Shown in pieces: positions 1 through 18,054 of a stretch of DNA of 64,000 bases. A program made the position numbers and the translations under genes. Source of the DNA: Enchytraeus crypticus. Taxonomy: Eukaryota; Annelida; Clitellata; Enchytraeida; Enchytraeidae. Position 1 is the stretch's first letter; each line of letters starts with the position of its first letter. Under the pieces are notes generated by a model. The model was given only the letters and a program-made list of their open reading frames with translations, had not been told where the DNA came from and ran no database searches. The stretch covers positions 309,001 to 373,000 of the forward strand of contig CAJHZI010000833.1 in NCBI GenBank assembly GCA_905160935.1, read 5' to 3'.

Positions 1-444
1 ATTGATGCCAATAATTAGAACATTGATGTATTGTTGATGTTTGAATTATTTATTATCTATTACTAAATGAGGTAATTGAGAAATCCAAGTATCTGCTTTC
101 ACTGCAATCTTAATTTAGGCATTATTAAGCTAAGCAGTAACCGTTGAGTAATATGGTATTTTTGTTTCTAAAACTGTTGCTGATTTGTTATATTGCTAAA
201 TTGTTGTTACTATTTAACTAACTTTTTCTTTTAGTAGAAAATCTTATTGTCAATTCTCCCTTTATTTAACATTTAGCTAATTATAACTGTATTTGTTGTA
301 ATTACCCGAACTTTTTACTCAGATCTCTCAAATTTGATAGTGTGTGTATTTCTTTTCATCTCTCGCTTAGATCTAATTAATTATATTTTTCTAAAGGTGA
401 GTAAAACTTAGAGATAATTAATTATTTTGATTTTAATGTTTCAG

Positions 445-1888
445 GTGACAAAGCTAAGATAGAGAAGATGGCTCAAATGGCATGGACTTTTGTTAATGAC
501 AGGTATGTAAGCCCACTGTCTTAATTAAGCAGTTTATAAAACAATATTTTCTTATAAGTGGAAGAACATGGGTCCAAATCTTTGTCAGACAGTTATTTTC
601 TGACTGTATCTTTGTGATAAAAAAGCTAATGGTAACGTCAGATTCCTCACTCGAAAGCTATGTCAGTAGCGGGCGAGCCAGCGATTTGAACCCCGCACAC
701 ACTGATCTGCGGTCGAGTATCTTATCGACATCATCACTAGCTCCAGTCAGATACAGAAACAGACTTAAAATTAAGCTTGATAGACTCCTCATTGCTACTT
801 ACTTGTGCATTAATTAAAATGATTTTACTTGTGAACCCTACTTGAATACTGTCATTCCTAGCTGATTTTGCAGAAATTTCTGTCACAGATTTGATTGGAG
901 TAGGTCTAAATATAGGAATATCACTTGTCATGGGAATTTAACTTCTTCAGAATTCTAAAGAAATTATTTCAAACTTGAAGTTGAAACGGACTTAAAATCG
1001 TGTTCATTTAGTATTATGATTCTTTTATATGTCTTCAATGTGGCGACTAAAGCATTAAGATCCATACCAACGTCAGAAGGGCATTCGGTTGGTGAGCGCC
1101 TTGGCTCCAGAAATTGTTACACAAATTTTCACGAATGGAAAAGTCTCAAATAGGGGATTGACTGATGATATGATGTAGGACAGCGAGGATTTGAGGCAGT
1201 CTATTCGTATTCCGACCCTGGTTGAACTTAAATTCAAGGGAAGATGATGATGATGAGGATGATGATGAAGACTCTATTATCTGTTATGTATTGCTGTAGT
1301 ATTGTGTGTGTTGTCGTGCAGTCTCTGCACCACACTGTGTCTACAGTGGGAGGCTGAGGTTATAGCCGTTGCCATGATGTATCTAACGAGCCGGCTAAGC
1401 CGCTTTGAGCCAACTGACTGGCATGGTAAGCCGTCGAGTTTCCGAGGAAAGTGGTACGAGTTTCTTGTGAAGGACGTGACACTGGAGCTACTGGAAGGTT
1501 CTAGAAACTGCTTTGATATTCTGAGAGTCGTTTTAATTTAATTAGTTTATGTTTTGTTTATTTTATTAACTGAATTTTAATTTAGATTTGACTCGTGAAC
1601 TTTTCAAATGTTTGATGAATGGCTATGGTCTACTGCAAGTTATATTTATCTGAGGTTTTATTTATATTTTTGATATTTTATGTAATTTTTGCTACTTCAT
1701 GTATTTTTTTTTCAATTAATTTAATTTAACACTTGAATTTCTGGAACGGTAGGTTAACCCCTTTACTGTACTTAATTATATTTCAGTTTATTGACAAACT
1801 AAAAGTGCTATTTTTATAACTTTAATTTCTCTTTTACAAGTTGAATCGCCATCATCATCTTCCTATATTCTTGTGGAAATAAGCATTG

Positions 1889-1949
<61 letters not shown>

Positions 1950-4900
1950 ACCCTGCTGGGATCTTTAATACAATTTGAATTCAATATTTAATCTATTTTT
2001 GGCTTGTTACGACCACCCTAATTTGCTTCATAATATAATTCTTTCATAAGATTCTTACTTTGTTGACAATGTCTAAGTGGATTTTAAACGTTTCTAGTCA
2101 ACTGAACTCAACTGAACGACCAATATTTTGAAATAATCATGTATCATCTGGATGTAATCACTAATATCTTTTAATATAAGCAACAGACTGAACATAAAAG
2201 CAAGCAACAAGCTAGCAAAGCAAAAATAGCGATGCATACAAATTAATTAATTATCAAGGAGAGTACAAAATTTTCTAAATCGAAATAAAAAGTAGGTCTG
2301 TTCATATTCCGATGCTAGTTAAACTAGGATTCTAGGTCAGATGTAGATGATGATGATTAAATATGTTATATATCAAGGATGCATTATGTATGTGGTTGCA
2401 ATGTGATGGTTAGAATGTCTTAATAACGTAGGGGTAACGTCATGAAGATCCTTGGGTTAATTGAACCCTCGTGGGTTCGAATCTCAGCCGTGATGATCTG
2501 AGAGTAAAATCTCGGACATTCACTGGACTGGTTATACTGGAATGGTCTAAATTGCCTAACGGTTTAAACATGTTTTTTTTAAATGGTAGATATAAGCATA
2601 GTTGATCATTTCACTATAATGCGTGTTTACTTTTTTACAGATATTTGTCACCAGGTTTTAGATCTCTACTCTAAACCTCATCTCAAGTCAAGCGGCTCTC
2701 CAGCCGTGCACAACCAGCCACCAAGCTCTGCTGCCGACGAGTCCACCAAATCTACGCCTAAGACTCCCATCTCGGTATGTTTAGAAGTACTGACGTCCCT
2801 GACATCATCCCTGGATGAGGAAATGAACGTTAAACCTTTATTAATATTATTATTACTGATAGTGTATCCTGTTCTGGGATGACTTTGAAGTTTCTTTACT
2901 TTATATATATATTTCTATAAATATATTTCTATATATATATATTTATATATATAATATATACATTAGTTAAAATGGGATTCAAGGGAAGAAGATGATGAGG
3001 ATGATATAGGCCTATATATATTTCTGTCACACTGGCATTTTAAGTCTATTGCTCGCTGCTCTATCTAATTTTCTCAAGCAATATTTAAACTAGTTTCCAT
3101 AGGAAAGATCTAGGAAACAACTGATTTAAAATAATAGCAGAGCTGACTTGCTTTTGTTTTTATTTCAGCCTCAGGTGGGCAGCAAAAGACCAGCGCCAGG
3201 TTTGTTGACACTCTTTTCTCTACTTTATATACACTACTATATCGTTCATAATTTTGGTGTAGTTTCACTTTATTAAACAAATTTATACCAATTACAAGTA
3301 TTATGCCAATTACATTGCTACACAAATAAACGAATGAAAAAGAGAGTTAGATCACAATTGCCGTGGGATGCGGTGATTAAGAAGGACAGGAAAAATAGGG
3401 GATTGACTGATGATATGGTGTGGGACATGGAGGACTGAAAAAAGTCTATACATATCCGACCCGAGTTAACCTGGAATTTAAGGGAAGATGATAATGATAC
3501 CAATTACAAATCTAATGTATTAATATTTTAAAATCTGTTTAAGCTTCATTTTTGTACAAAAATTACTTAGTAGTAGAATTCATTGACTTATTGGCAAATT
3601 GATGTAGTGATGGAATTAATTGACTGGTTGATTGGATGAGTCATAGATGTATCTGAGCACTCCTGACAGGATAGTAAATAAGCTGTTTGGAGGTTATCTG
3701 TTAAATTTGTTGCCAATCAGCGATTGACTAGTACTTTAATTGATTGATTGAGAGAGAGATATATGTTTATTTCGACAACAAACTCAGTGTAAAGTCGCAT
3801 ACATACTAAGTGTACAAAAAGAGAAATAAAAGTACAAGCTTACAACAAATATAATCAATGATGCAATAAATTAAAACAAGCCCAATACCATTCAATCGGT
3901 CCCTTGTGAGAGCATTGCTTTGTCTAGCTTCAATCTAGATTGATTGACTGAATGACTGGTTGATTGATTGATTGACTAAATGACTGGTTGATTGATTGAT
4001 TGACTAAATGATTGACTGATTGATTGATTGATGTAGGCACGTCACAAGGTAGCAGATCAGCAGAGTCGAGTTCCTCTGATTCTCATCACTCAGCTGCCAC
4101 TCACAGCAGACCAGCTGTTACAGCTGCGCCCGTAGCCCCTGCAGCAGCTGGCTCAGCTAGACAAGCAGCTGCTGGTGACTCATACTCTCAGGCCAATCCC
4201 TACGTAGCTGCCCAGATGTACTCGTCGTCGTTTATGTCGCAGGAGGGCTCGCAGTCAATACAGTCTCTGATAGGCGGGACCATGGGCGGGGACTCCGCTA
4301 AAGCTCAGCACTATCAAAAGGTTAGCTCTATGCTAAGAGTTACACTTAATCTTTTTTATTATTTTATTAAGGACTTCTATAATTATCACATTCGGATGTG
4401 GATATGAAGATTAAAGCAGAAGACAGAGAAAAGTGGAGGCGTTGCATACCATGGACCTGCCGGTGGGCAGTGCACTAAGAGAGAGATATAATTATCCCAC
4501 TGTATTTGAGATATGCAAATTCTGCAAAACTGTGTTAAATTCTATGCTTTAACTCAGTTTACGTCACAGATTGTCATTATCTAGTATCATGTTCATTGCG
4601 CATCTGTGTGTGACTGTAATATTGTATGTGTATGTTGTGCGATTTTAAATTTAAAAACAGAGGTTAGACTTGTCTGTACTATTGTGGTTTAATATAACTG
4701 CATTAATTGAAGACTTCAGTTGATATGGTGCTTAATCGCTAGGGTTATGGTAGGGGCAAATTCGACTCGATGCAAAGGTTGATACGGTAACTTCGGATTC
4801 TAAATTCTTCTTGTTTTTTAAATCGTTAATGTTTTACTTGTAAAAATTACAGTCTGACAAATGTCTGTATTTAATTGAATTTTTAAAGAATTACGATGCA

Positions 4901-5446
4901 TTGCTCTCCATTAAATGCTAATATGTTAAGTTTTGCGTGCATTTAATCGTTTTGCTTGCTAAACTTATTCTTTTCTCCTTTTTTGTCACAAGTAACCTCC
5001 TTGCAAAATGTTACGTATTTCTTATACGTTGACGTCCCTGACATCATCCTTTTATGAGGAAACGGACGTTAAACCTTTATTATTATTATTATTGTATTTG
5101 ACTTGTTTAGCCACAGGATGGATCATCAAGTAATACATTCCAGACTTCAGCTGTCTATCTACAGCCTCCTAATGTGGCTCAGACCCCGCCTTCATCATCT
5201 AACCCCGCCTACTCTCAGTCATACCCTTACAGCGGCCCATATCAAACCGGTTACAACCAGAATTATTCTAACCAGACTGGCCCAGTTCAGAACTATCCGG
5301 TTCAGACTGGTTCAGGCCAGCAGCATGCCGGTTATTATGACTCAAGATCTCAACATCAGCAGCAGTATGAGATGATGCACGTGCAGCATCATTCAGTCTC
5401 CGGTCATGATGACAGTCAGTCTACACACAACAGACACTGGCAGTGA
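445..5446 (+). CDS. CCNK: Cyclin K, 3' part of gene (six coding exons; 5' end outside window)
   Basis: Cyclin K is the regulatory partner of CDK12 and CDK13, which phosphorylate the RNA polymerase II tail during elongation. Exons read at 445-502, 1322-1497, 2641-2774, 3169-3199, 4037-4320 and 5111-5446 (stop TGA 5444-5446). All junctions are GT-AG and phases agree throughout. The first two exons give the second half of the cyclin box (KMAQMAWTFVND, SLCTTLCLQWEAEVIAVAMM, then WYEFLVKDV), and exon three opens with DICHQVLDLYSK, as in animal cyclin K. The rest is low-complexity and rich in Ala, Ser, Gln and Pro, but exon five has SFMSQEGSQSIQSL, matching the conserved cyclin K tail motif. The visible part encodes about 338 residues. 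The N-terminal half of the cyclin box must lie left of base 1. Identification is from recalled family sequences; exon edges are inferred from splice sites and frame. Confidence 0.9.
620..750 (-). mobile_element. SINE family A copy, CCNK intron
   Basis: Family A has a tRNA-like promoter (B-box ggttcaaatcc), a body gtcactgacatcgctttcga then gtgaggaaactgacgttaac, and a tail attagctttaccagc. This copy is in reverse. Confidence 0.8.
1120..1272 (+). mobile_element. Non-LTR retrotransposon 3' end, GAT tail (type 1)
   Basis: Contains ataggggattgactgatgat, attccgaccctggttgaa and aagggaagatgatgatga with a GAT repeat tail. The translation (GLTDD...) resembles the C-terminal end of LINE ORF2 proteins. 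In a CCNK intron. Confidence 0.6.
1894..1946 (+). repeat. TC microsatellite, CCNK intron
   Basis: Near-perfect (TC)n. Confidence 0.95.
2413..2628 (+). mobile_element. SINE family C, near full length, abutting a CCNK acceptor
   Basis: Family C: gaatgtcttaa, tagggg.aacgtcatgaag, B-box gtgggttcgaatc, body tctcggacattcactggact, end ttcactataatgcgtg. The end lies 12 nt before exon 2641. Confidence 0.8.
2790..2863 (+). mobile_element. SINE family B fragment just after a CCNK donor
   Basis: tgacgtccctgacatcatcc, gaggaaatgaacgttaaacc and a ttatta tail. Begins 16 nt after the exon 2641-2774 donor. Confidence 0.7.
3325..3500 (+). mobile_element. Non-LTR retrotransposon 3' end, GAT tail (type 1)
   Basis: Same element as 1120-1272 but longer at the 5' side (ccgtgggatgcggtgattaa). 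Frame decayed. In a CCNK intron; short type 1 tails also lie at 2966-3004 and 24678-24733. Confidence 0.6.
3950..4033 (+). repeat. TTGA tetranucleotide run ending at a CCNK acceptor
   Basis: ATTG/ACTG repeats run straight into gatgtag, the acceptor of exon 4037. Confidence 0.9.
4397..4490 (+). mobile_element. Non-LTR retrotransposon 3' end (type 2), short
   Basis: gcagaagacagagaaaagtg, gaggcgttgcataccatgga, cctgccggtgggcagtgcac then gagaga. In the last CCNK intron. Confidence 0.65.
5029..5095 (+). mobile_element. SINE family B fragment ending at a CCNK acceptor
   Basis: gacgtccctgacatcatcct, gaggaaacggacgttaaacc and an ATT tail that ends about 15 nt before the acceptor of exon 5111. Confidence 0.75.
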
Positions 5447-5774
5447 TAGAGAGTTCATGGAAAGCTGAAATTACTTTGTTAAATTAATGAAATATTATCA
5501 ATTCTGTCTTGAAAAGGAGAGTCGTAGTGTACTGTTTTTTAAATTTGTTGATAGTGCTACTGGCGAAAGGAAACATTGTAAGTAAATCTGATAAAGGAGC
5601 AAATTAGAGGTCCCCTTGAATTTTGCGTATGTGTTCTTCTGAAGATGCAATTTAGTTAACCCTCTTCTGTTTTTATGGCTCATAAAAAACCATGTCAGAA
5701 CGAGTGTTTGAATAGTTAGTTAATGATTGGTGTACTGTAAATCAATATACAGAATTACTAAAATTTTTTATTTC

Positions 5775-5780
5775 AATAAA
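5775..5780 (+). promoter_or_regulatory. Putative polyadenylation signal of CCNK
   Basis: AATAAA about 330 nt after the CCNK stop codon, in an AT-rich 3' UTR. It is the first canonical hexamer downstream. The cleavage site itself cannot be seen. Confidence 0.5.
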
Positions 5781-7960
5781 TTAATAGTGACTGGAGTGTA
5801 TTATCATTATCGATATGAACGTTTTGTTTGCTCTTCTGCGCACCTTTTCTCATGCTTTTCCTCAAGCTCTGATTGCGGTTGACATATGGAAATAATTAAT
5901 CTGTTATGCACAGTGAGCTGGGAGGTAGATTTACTTTTTGTCTATTTACGAGCAGAAAAATCTGTTTTTGCCTAAGTTTTTTCTAATTCATCTGCATGAA
6001 TGCAGTATTGGGGAATGAAAGCCTGCCTCTAGGCGGCGATAGCTGTATGATTAGAGTGGCGTACTTTTAGTTCAGTAAATAAATTTAGTCCAGAGTTCTA
6101 TTACAAGGTCGTGCGGCCAATGGATCCAGCAAATGGTTAGGTTATTGGTTACCTGAACGATTAATCATGTACCAACTGTCCTGTGATGTTTTCAGAATGG
6201 TATTTGATTAAGCTCTCTGCTGGTAGACTTAATATTTTAAACACATTGTAGAAACTATGTAAACATGTGCTGTTGTAATTCGTAGCATTTAGCGAGTTGC
6301 GGCAGAGCGGTTGGTCACCTACTATTATTTTGTAGTTATGTTACTAGTATGATGAAAGGTGTTCTTCAGAATTGTATTTATTAGAACTTTATCAAAGCCT
6401 TGTTCAGTGCATACTACTCTTTAGGTATGGTTATGCCCGTTTTGTTTCCGGGTCACTGAGAATGCCAACTGTAAATTACGCGTGTCTTAAGAGGCGACTA
6501 AGTCAGAACTGAAAAGGCAAAGTGAAATTATCTCACAAGCCATATTTTCTAATATTTTTATTAGATTTTTAAAGCCTGTATTCAAAGATTAGCTTACACA
6601 GGTAGGACACTGCAAACACGTGCTGTCACCGGCTGGTCAAATTCTTCAAACGACCCGGACACAACAAATCATTAAAATCAATAATGATCAAGAACTAAGG
6701 CTGACCTTAAAACTGTAGATTTTAAGCATTTTAACTGAAAAATTATTCTTCCCCTTCTTGTCATTTTGTGTTCTCAATTGAAAGACGTGCAGTGGTGAGC
6801 TAATAGCGAGGTCAACTTGATAGCAAATACTGATGGTAGGCCACGGTCAAAAATGCATAGGCTATTCTGTTACAATTAACAAATTAGATATAGTTATACA
6901 TGTTGAGCAAAATGAACTTTATTAAGCAGGAATCTCGAAATGAAGTAGTAGACGTATTAGTACAAAGTTGTATTAAGATAGTACTAAATCTTACTGGTTG
7001 AAGATAAGTGCGAGATACAGTATATACTTATTAGTGCGAAGTTAAAATATATTTGACATCACGATATCGTAGTTTTTTACAGACAATAATTAACTTTTGA
7101 AGTTAACCAAGAAAATAACGATATCAAAAGTTCGTCAACCGAACATTTTCAACTTTGTAATGTTAAAAATGCAATGAACTTTTAGTAACATGGCTCAGAA
7201 ATGGCATTTTATAGATAAAATCCAAATTCGTTATAGTTTCAATCGAGCAAAATGCGGAAAATAATTTTAATTGATAATGCGCTGTTTGAACTCTGGTATA
7301 TATCTTTTAGCTATGTGGTTTCAATTACAAAATGCTTAACATATTAGTTGATTTTAACATTACAAAATGGCACGCGATAAAGCAAAACGTACTTTATATG
7401 CTGATCAGGGCCCATAAATTTATTATTTAAGGTAACAAAATTACCAGTGTAGGCTACTCTAAATACTAAGGGCAGCACAAATCATACACCCTATATGTCA
7501 AAGGCATGTCTATCTAACATTTTCTGTCAGCAAATGTAAAAGAACAGTATATTAAGATTATATTTAGTTAACTTATGTTAAGCTCATAAATTCAACACCG
7601 CCATAACATTTAAAAGATACGAAAGCGCAAACATGTGTCAGGCGTCGATTGAAAGGTAGTCAATGGAGTATCATAAAACAGCAATTATCAGCCTAACATT
7701 TCACAATTACCCATTTCGACTAGACTATAGTAGTAAAGGCCGATTAGTTATACATGTAGTAGGTCTATCATTTAAACAATAGCATTTGTAATATTAAATA
7801 TGATTGAAAACACATCTCATCCCGCGATAGATTTTGCCATCTTGCCTGACTCTTTTTTTATCACCGGACAGGCGCCGTTTAGGAACTTTTTCATTCTCTT
7901 CAGCACATGTTTTTTCAGATCGTTCGGGGTGAATCGATTTGTAGTGACATGTGATGCGGG

Positions 7961-8018
7961 GACGTCCTGGACATCATCTTGCATGAGAAAACGGACGTTA
8001 AACCTTTATTATTATGTA
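7961..8018 (+). mobile_element. SINE family B fragment
   Basis: gacgtcctggacatcatctt, gagaaaacggacgttaaacc, ttattatta tail. Confidence 0.7.
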
Positions 8019-8525
8019 GTATTATTCATTATTAATAATTATTAATTAAACGATACAGGATGGATGTTACAATGGGCCTATATTACAGAGTGTTGTGTAA
8101 TATATTGAATTGATTGCACAACGCTACAGCATATGTATTTCTCTACGTTGAGCAACAGTCCTAGACAGATCGCTTGTCTCAATGGAATTTCCGCTTGGGT
8201 TTTCCTTAACAAACAGCATATAGCGAGAGCGTTCCAGGAGTTATTAATAGAACTTATGCAGGTAATTCCCACCGACCGTGGCTTCTTATTTTCTGCATAT
8301 ATACCCAGTGATTATTTAGTTGGCTTCGTTATATGAAGTTACGGTATGCAGTTTATACATATTGTACATAATTGTATTACGTACATATATGTTGTTGTAG
8401 TATATTATACATTTCGCTTCTAATTGAGCAATCAAACGTACCTGCATGTATACATACACTGTATATACATATAGTATTACAAATTGATAGGCCTACTTAG
8501 ATCTACATATATAGGCTATATAAAT

Positions 8526-8685
8526 ACCTTACACATACATACATGTACATACATACATACATATATACATACATACATACATACAGACATACATGCATAC
8601 ATACATACATACATAAATATCTAAATACATAAATACATACATACATACATACATACATACATACATACATACATACATACATACG
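8526..8685 (+). repeat. ATAC microsatellite
   Basis: Imperfect (ATAC)n of about 160 nt with ATAA variants, immediately before a family C SINE. Confidence 0.95.
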
Positions 8686-8689
8686 TATA

Positions 8690-8880
8690 GTTTTAAATGA
8701 CAGATCCTGAGGTGAATTGAACTCCCGTGCGTTCGATTTCAGGCCGCGGCTGATCTGAAATTAAAGCCTCGGACATTCAGAAGACTGGTTATACCGAAAA
8801 TTGCCTAACGGGCTAAATGTATGATATCCAAAGTGATAGATATCAACACGATTTATCGTTTCGTTATAAAGCGTGTTACT
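8690..8880 (+). mobile_element. SINE family C, 5'-truncated, next to an ATAC microsatellite
   Basis: gttttaaatgacagatcctg through gcgtgtta. The B-box is decayed to gcgttcgatttc. Confidence 0.8.
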
Positions 8881-9069
8881 GTTGTTACGTATATCTCCAT
8901 ACATGCGGTGATAAGAGTTTACCATTAAAGGGATATTGAGAATTCCATGCAAAATAATAATTATAATAATTAATACAATAGCAAATACAATACACCCAAA
9001 GATCTATATATTTCTTACTCAATATAAGGCATATTTTGATCGAGTCGATACGCACATGACCACCGCATG

Positions 9070-9320
9070 TGTAGCTTTGCTGCAGAGTTTTATTTCTTAG
9101 TTCCTGTTTTTGTTAATTTATTATTGTTATTTCTCCATTCCACTCAATGGTTATTGGTAATCGTTGCCTTTTGTTGGCGCATCGATTACAGCCGAGGCAG
9201 ATTTAGGAATAAACTTTGGTACCCTGGTGATTTTTTTTCATTCAGAGCTGACAACACCCTGTTTTCCATGATGGTCACCCAAACATGTACTAATCGAGCC
9301 CGACGTAGCTTTACTTCGTT
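9070..9320 (-). mobile_element. 5S rRNA-derived sequence (5S pseudogene or SINE3-like head)
   Basis: On the minus strand, 9319-9250 reads like the 3' half of 5S rRNA: gctacgtcgggctcgattag, tacatgtttgggtgacc, then gaaaacagggtgttgt, compared with AAGCAACGTCGGGC..GTTAGTAC..GGATGGGTGACC..GGTG. The 5' half of 5S is missing. The non-5S sequence beyond it could be the body of a 5S-derived SINE. Confidence 0.6.
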
Positions 9321-9554
9321 AATTTAATTTAATTTGTTAATTTAATTAACAAATTGAAGCGAAACTGAACCGATTGCGCTTAATTAATCCCATCCCAATT
9401 CGGGATATAATAGAGCGTATAGACCCCCTATTTCTTACATGCAACTGAACCGATTAAATACTGATGGACTTATAGAATTATAATTTCGTTCCTTTCCGTT
9501 ACTAATTTCAGTTAAGAATTTCTAGCGTTAGAATCTGAAATCTAATCAATCAAG

Positions 9555-14927
<5,373 letters not shown>

Positions 14928-15366
14928 ATCGAGGATGTGGAGACATCACCGCACACTGGTGTAAATGAGGTACTTCCATCTGTGTCAACCTCCAAACAGT
15001 GTGCGGAGAGGAAGAATGATTTCTGCAGAGCAGTGAGGACTTTCTGTTGTGAGAGGCAGTCTTTGTTGTCCAAGATACCCGTGGCGATGAAGTTATTCTA
15101 CAGAGGTCCCTACTGCTTGGCAGGACAGGTTCCCCATCGTAAGGAATTCAGAAGGAAAAAACTTGAAACATTTTCCATTATCATCTGATACATGTTATAA
15201 TTTTTCAGCTCATAGTAAAAGAAGATTTTAATTATGATTGTTATGTCACGTTGTTAATGCTCATGTGCCAACTACAGAATCCATTACAATTTACTTACCC
15301 TTGATGTTTATATATGTATGTATCATCTTATTAGCAGTGGTGATGCAACATTACCAACCGGAAGGA

Positions 15367-15372
15367 AATAAA
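15367..15372 (+). promoter_or_regulatory. Putative polyadenylation signal of eEF1A
   Basis: AATAAA 440 nt after the eEF1A stop. A second AATAAA lies at 15527-15532, so alternative 3' ends are possible. Confidence 0.5.
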
Positions 15373-15883
15373 ATTTATTGATTGCACATCTTAAACAGTT
15401 GCAGTTAAGGTCTTGATATCTTTTAGACGCTCTTGTAAAGATTTTAATTTGTAATACTCAATCAGTTTTTCGTTGCCACAGTTTAAGTCGAATAAGTCTC
15501 TATAAAATTGTTAACATCTAGTATTTAATAAATTCAGTCTTTTACTCAAAAAACCACTGTTCTGTTAAGCTAGTCAATGAGAAGCTAAACAATAATTATT
15601 TAGTTTCTAACAAACTAAGAATGACTCACAAATTGAAATTTGTGTGATATTACTCAATTATTGGATAAAATTAGCATGGACCCTTATTATTTCTCTATAT
15701 GCGATTCGCATAATTTATAGTCCAACGTTAAAATATGTTTTACATATACATTAAATTATATTTATATTATATGATGTATATGTATGTATATATATATAAA
15801 TATGTATTTAGTGATTTTAAATAAATAAACAAATAATAGGCTTGTAGAACTATATAATATAGGCCTATAGGCCTATATAAATG

Positions 15884-15894
<11 letters not shown>

Positions 15895-15915
<21 letters not shown>

Positions 15916-15961
15916 TATAATGTATATATGGATAATTTTAGGTCTATATGTAGGCCCTAAT

Positions 15962-16031
<70 letters not shown>
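15895..16031 (+). repeat. TA microsatellites
   Basis: Two (TA)n runs separated by about 50 nt. Confidence 0.95.
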
Positions 16032-16034
<3 letters not shown>

Positions 16035-16788
16035 TATATAAAGCGAGAAATAACTTAGCGTTAGGTGAGGAAGAAAAAGAAAGCCTTCTTAGTAGTAGTC
16101 TACATGAGTTTTTAGGAGTTTAAATGTAGTCACTGAGAATCAACCGTAGTTTTTAATCCTGAAGCAAACATGTAGGCCTACATGCATATCCAACTGAAAT
16201 TTATACCTTGAACTATCCATTTAACAGAACACTAGAGAAAGAGAACATGATCCTGTTAATCTCAAGTGCTAAAATGCCTGTAAAATATGCAAATGCTATG
16301 AAATTTACATAACTTGTTCCATGCAATACATTAATATCGAAAAATATCATTGGTATCTAGTCTAAAATGCCGTCGTCGTCTTAACTGTAATCTATTAAGA
16401 TACGCTTCTCTTTATCCACTAAGCTACGATTCTATTAGAGATCTAATTACCAGCTATTGTTGACACATACGGGCTCGTCTAGATTTGTAAGAGCTTAGTT
16501 GCGGTTCTTTAATCCCATGCAAATGCATGCCACATGTTATGCAGACGGCTGACCGTGTAATCTATTAGGACGTATGTTATCTGTAATAAGATGAGCCTTC
16601 GCTTTGTAGTGGAGTGGAGAATGTTTATTCCATCAACATTTGCGCGCAGTTGTATTAAATGATTTCTCACGAGCCGTAGATAGAACGTACTAGTCGAGGA
16701 TATTATATTAACCAAATGAATTAATTCATTAGGTTAATATAACCATACAACATATATATGGTTAATATACCATATGTCATACCATATA

Positions 16789-16862
16789 ATCCTGGCTCGC
16801 AAGTCCCTGACATCGCTTTCGAGTGAGGAAATTGACGTTAACGTTAGCTTTACCAACTTTTT
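16789..16862 (+). mobile_element. SINE family A, 3' fragment
   Basis: Only the part from cctggctcgc through gaggaaattgacgttaacg and the taccaactttt tail remains. Confidence 0.75.
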
Positions 16863-16937
16863 ATGAATCTAATTCAATCAGTTAACCAAAAGAAATAATT
16901 CATTCGTGTGTTACTATGACGTTCCGTTATAATTTAT

Positions 16938-17114
16938 ATAGTAGTAGTAGTAGTAGTAGTAGTAGTAATAGTAGTAGTAGTAGTGGTAGTGGTAGTGGTA
17001 GTGGTAGTGGTAGTGGTAGTGGTAGTGGTAGTGGTAGTGGTAGTGGTAGTGGTAGTGGTAGTGGTAGTGGTAGTGGTAGTGGTAGTGGTAGTGGTAGTAG
17101 TAGTAGTAGTAGTA

Positions 17115-17172
<58 letters not shown>
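16938..17172 (+). repeat. AGT / GGTAGT / TA compound microsatellite
   Basis: (AGT)n, then about twenty GGTAGT hexamers, then (AGT)n and (TA)n. All six frames are open only because of the period; not coding. Confidence 0.95.
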
Positions 17173-17175
<3 letters not shown>

Positions 17176-17407
17176 TAGTATATTTATGTTGATATTCGAA
17201 GATGTTTACTGTTGCAACATACATGTATTAGCGGAGAATTTGAGATAAATCGTTACTAGAATTCTCTGTTATTTAGATTCTATCTAATTCACTTTGTTCA
17301 GCTCAAGAATAAAGAAGTCCACTTATACAACATCCTAAATCGTATACAGTCGAGTAGATTATACTTCAAGTTAATGATTAATATATTAATCATTTTTACT
17401 TTAATCG

Positions 17408-17540
17408 GTGGCTCCAGTCAGTTGTGATGTCGGTACGATACTCGACCGCGGATCAGTATGTGCGGGGTTCAAATCCTGGGCTCGCTCGTCACTGATATCG
17501 CTTTCGAGTGAGGAAACTGACGTCAACATTAGCTTTTTAA
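17408..17540 (+). mobile_element. SINE family A, near full length
   Basis: Runs from gtggctccagtcag through B-box ggttcaaatcc to gacgtcaacattagctttt. It forms the left arm of an inverted pair with the copy at 18055-18196. Confidence 0.85.
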
Positions 17541-18054
17541 GGTTTCTAGCTTTTTCAATACTTTCAAATAAGAATAGTCTTATGAATAGAGTTTGCAATT
17601 TTGAAGGGATAGTATTTGAGGACAATGAATTCATAGAAACTTCAGTCAGCCGACTGATAATCTGGATGGACAGACGATGCTCGGCTGGCAAACGTTAAAC
17701 TAAGCTCTGTCTGATCTCAGCTTTGAGGTTTAAATTTCTAAATTTTCCTAAAATTTCAGTAATTAAACTGGGAATCTCAACCCCCAATCAATCAATCAAT
17801 CAATTAATAAGAATTTAACGTCCGGTTCCTCGCCATAAGGCAATCATCCTTAACTAGCGTTCGAATGCGAAACTTAACTTAAATTGTGATAATTGTTAAA
17901 TGTATCATAGGAGAAACTCTGAGAGAGAGAGAGTGTGTGTGTGTGTCAGTCTGGATTTCGAATCGATGATCTCCTCCGCAAGTAGATTAGTTTTATATGG
18001 TTTACAATCATAGAGGTCTATTTATTTGAAAGTATTAAAAAAGCTAGAAACCTT

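Larger units (their letters stand above)
5781..9554. other. Intergenic, CCNK to eEF1A
   Basis: Apart from the listed SINE fragments, ATAC run and 5S-like element, I see no coding sequence. tttcag at 9505-9510 could be the acceptor of a 5' UTR intron of eEF1A. Near 6440-6540 is a stretch (aagaggcgactaagtcagaa) resembling 31770-31840, possibly another repeat family. Confidence 0.5.

Noticed and set aside
16916..17248. Gly-Ser, Val or Thr homopolymer frames
   Set aside because: All frames are open because of the AGT/GGTAGT repeat; low-complexity DNA, not a gene.
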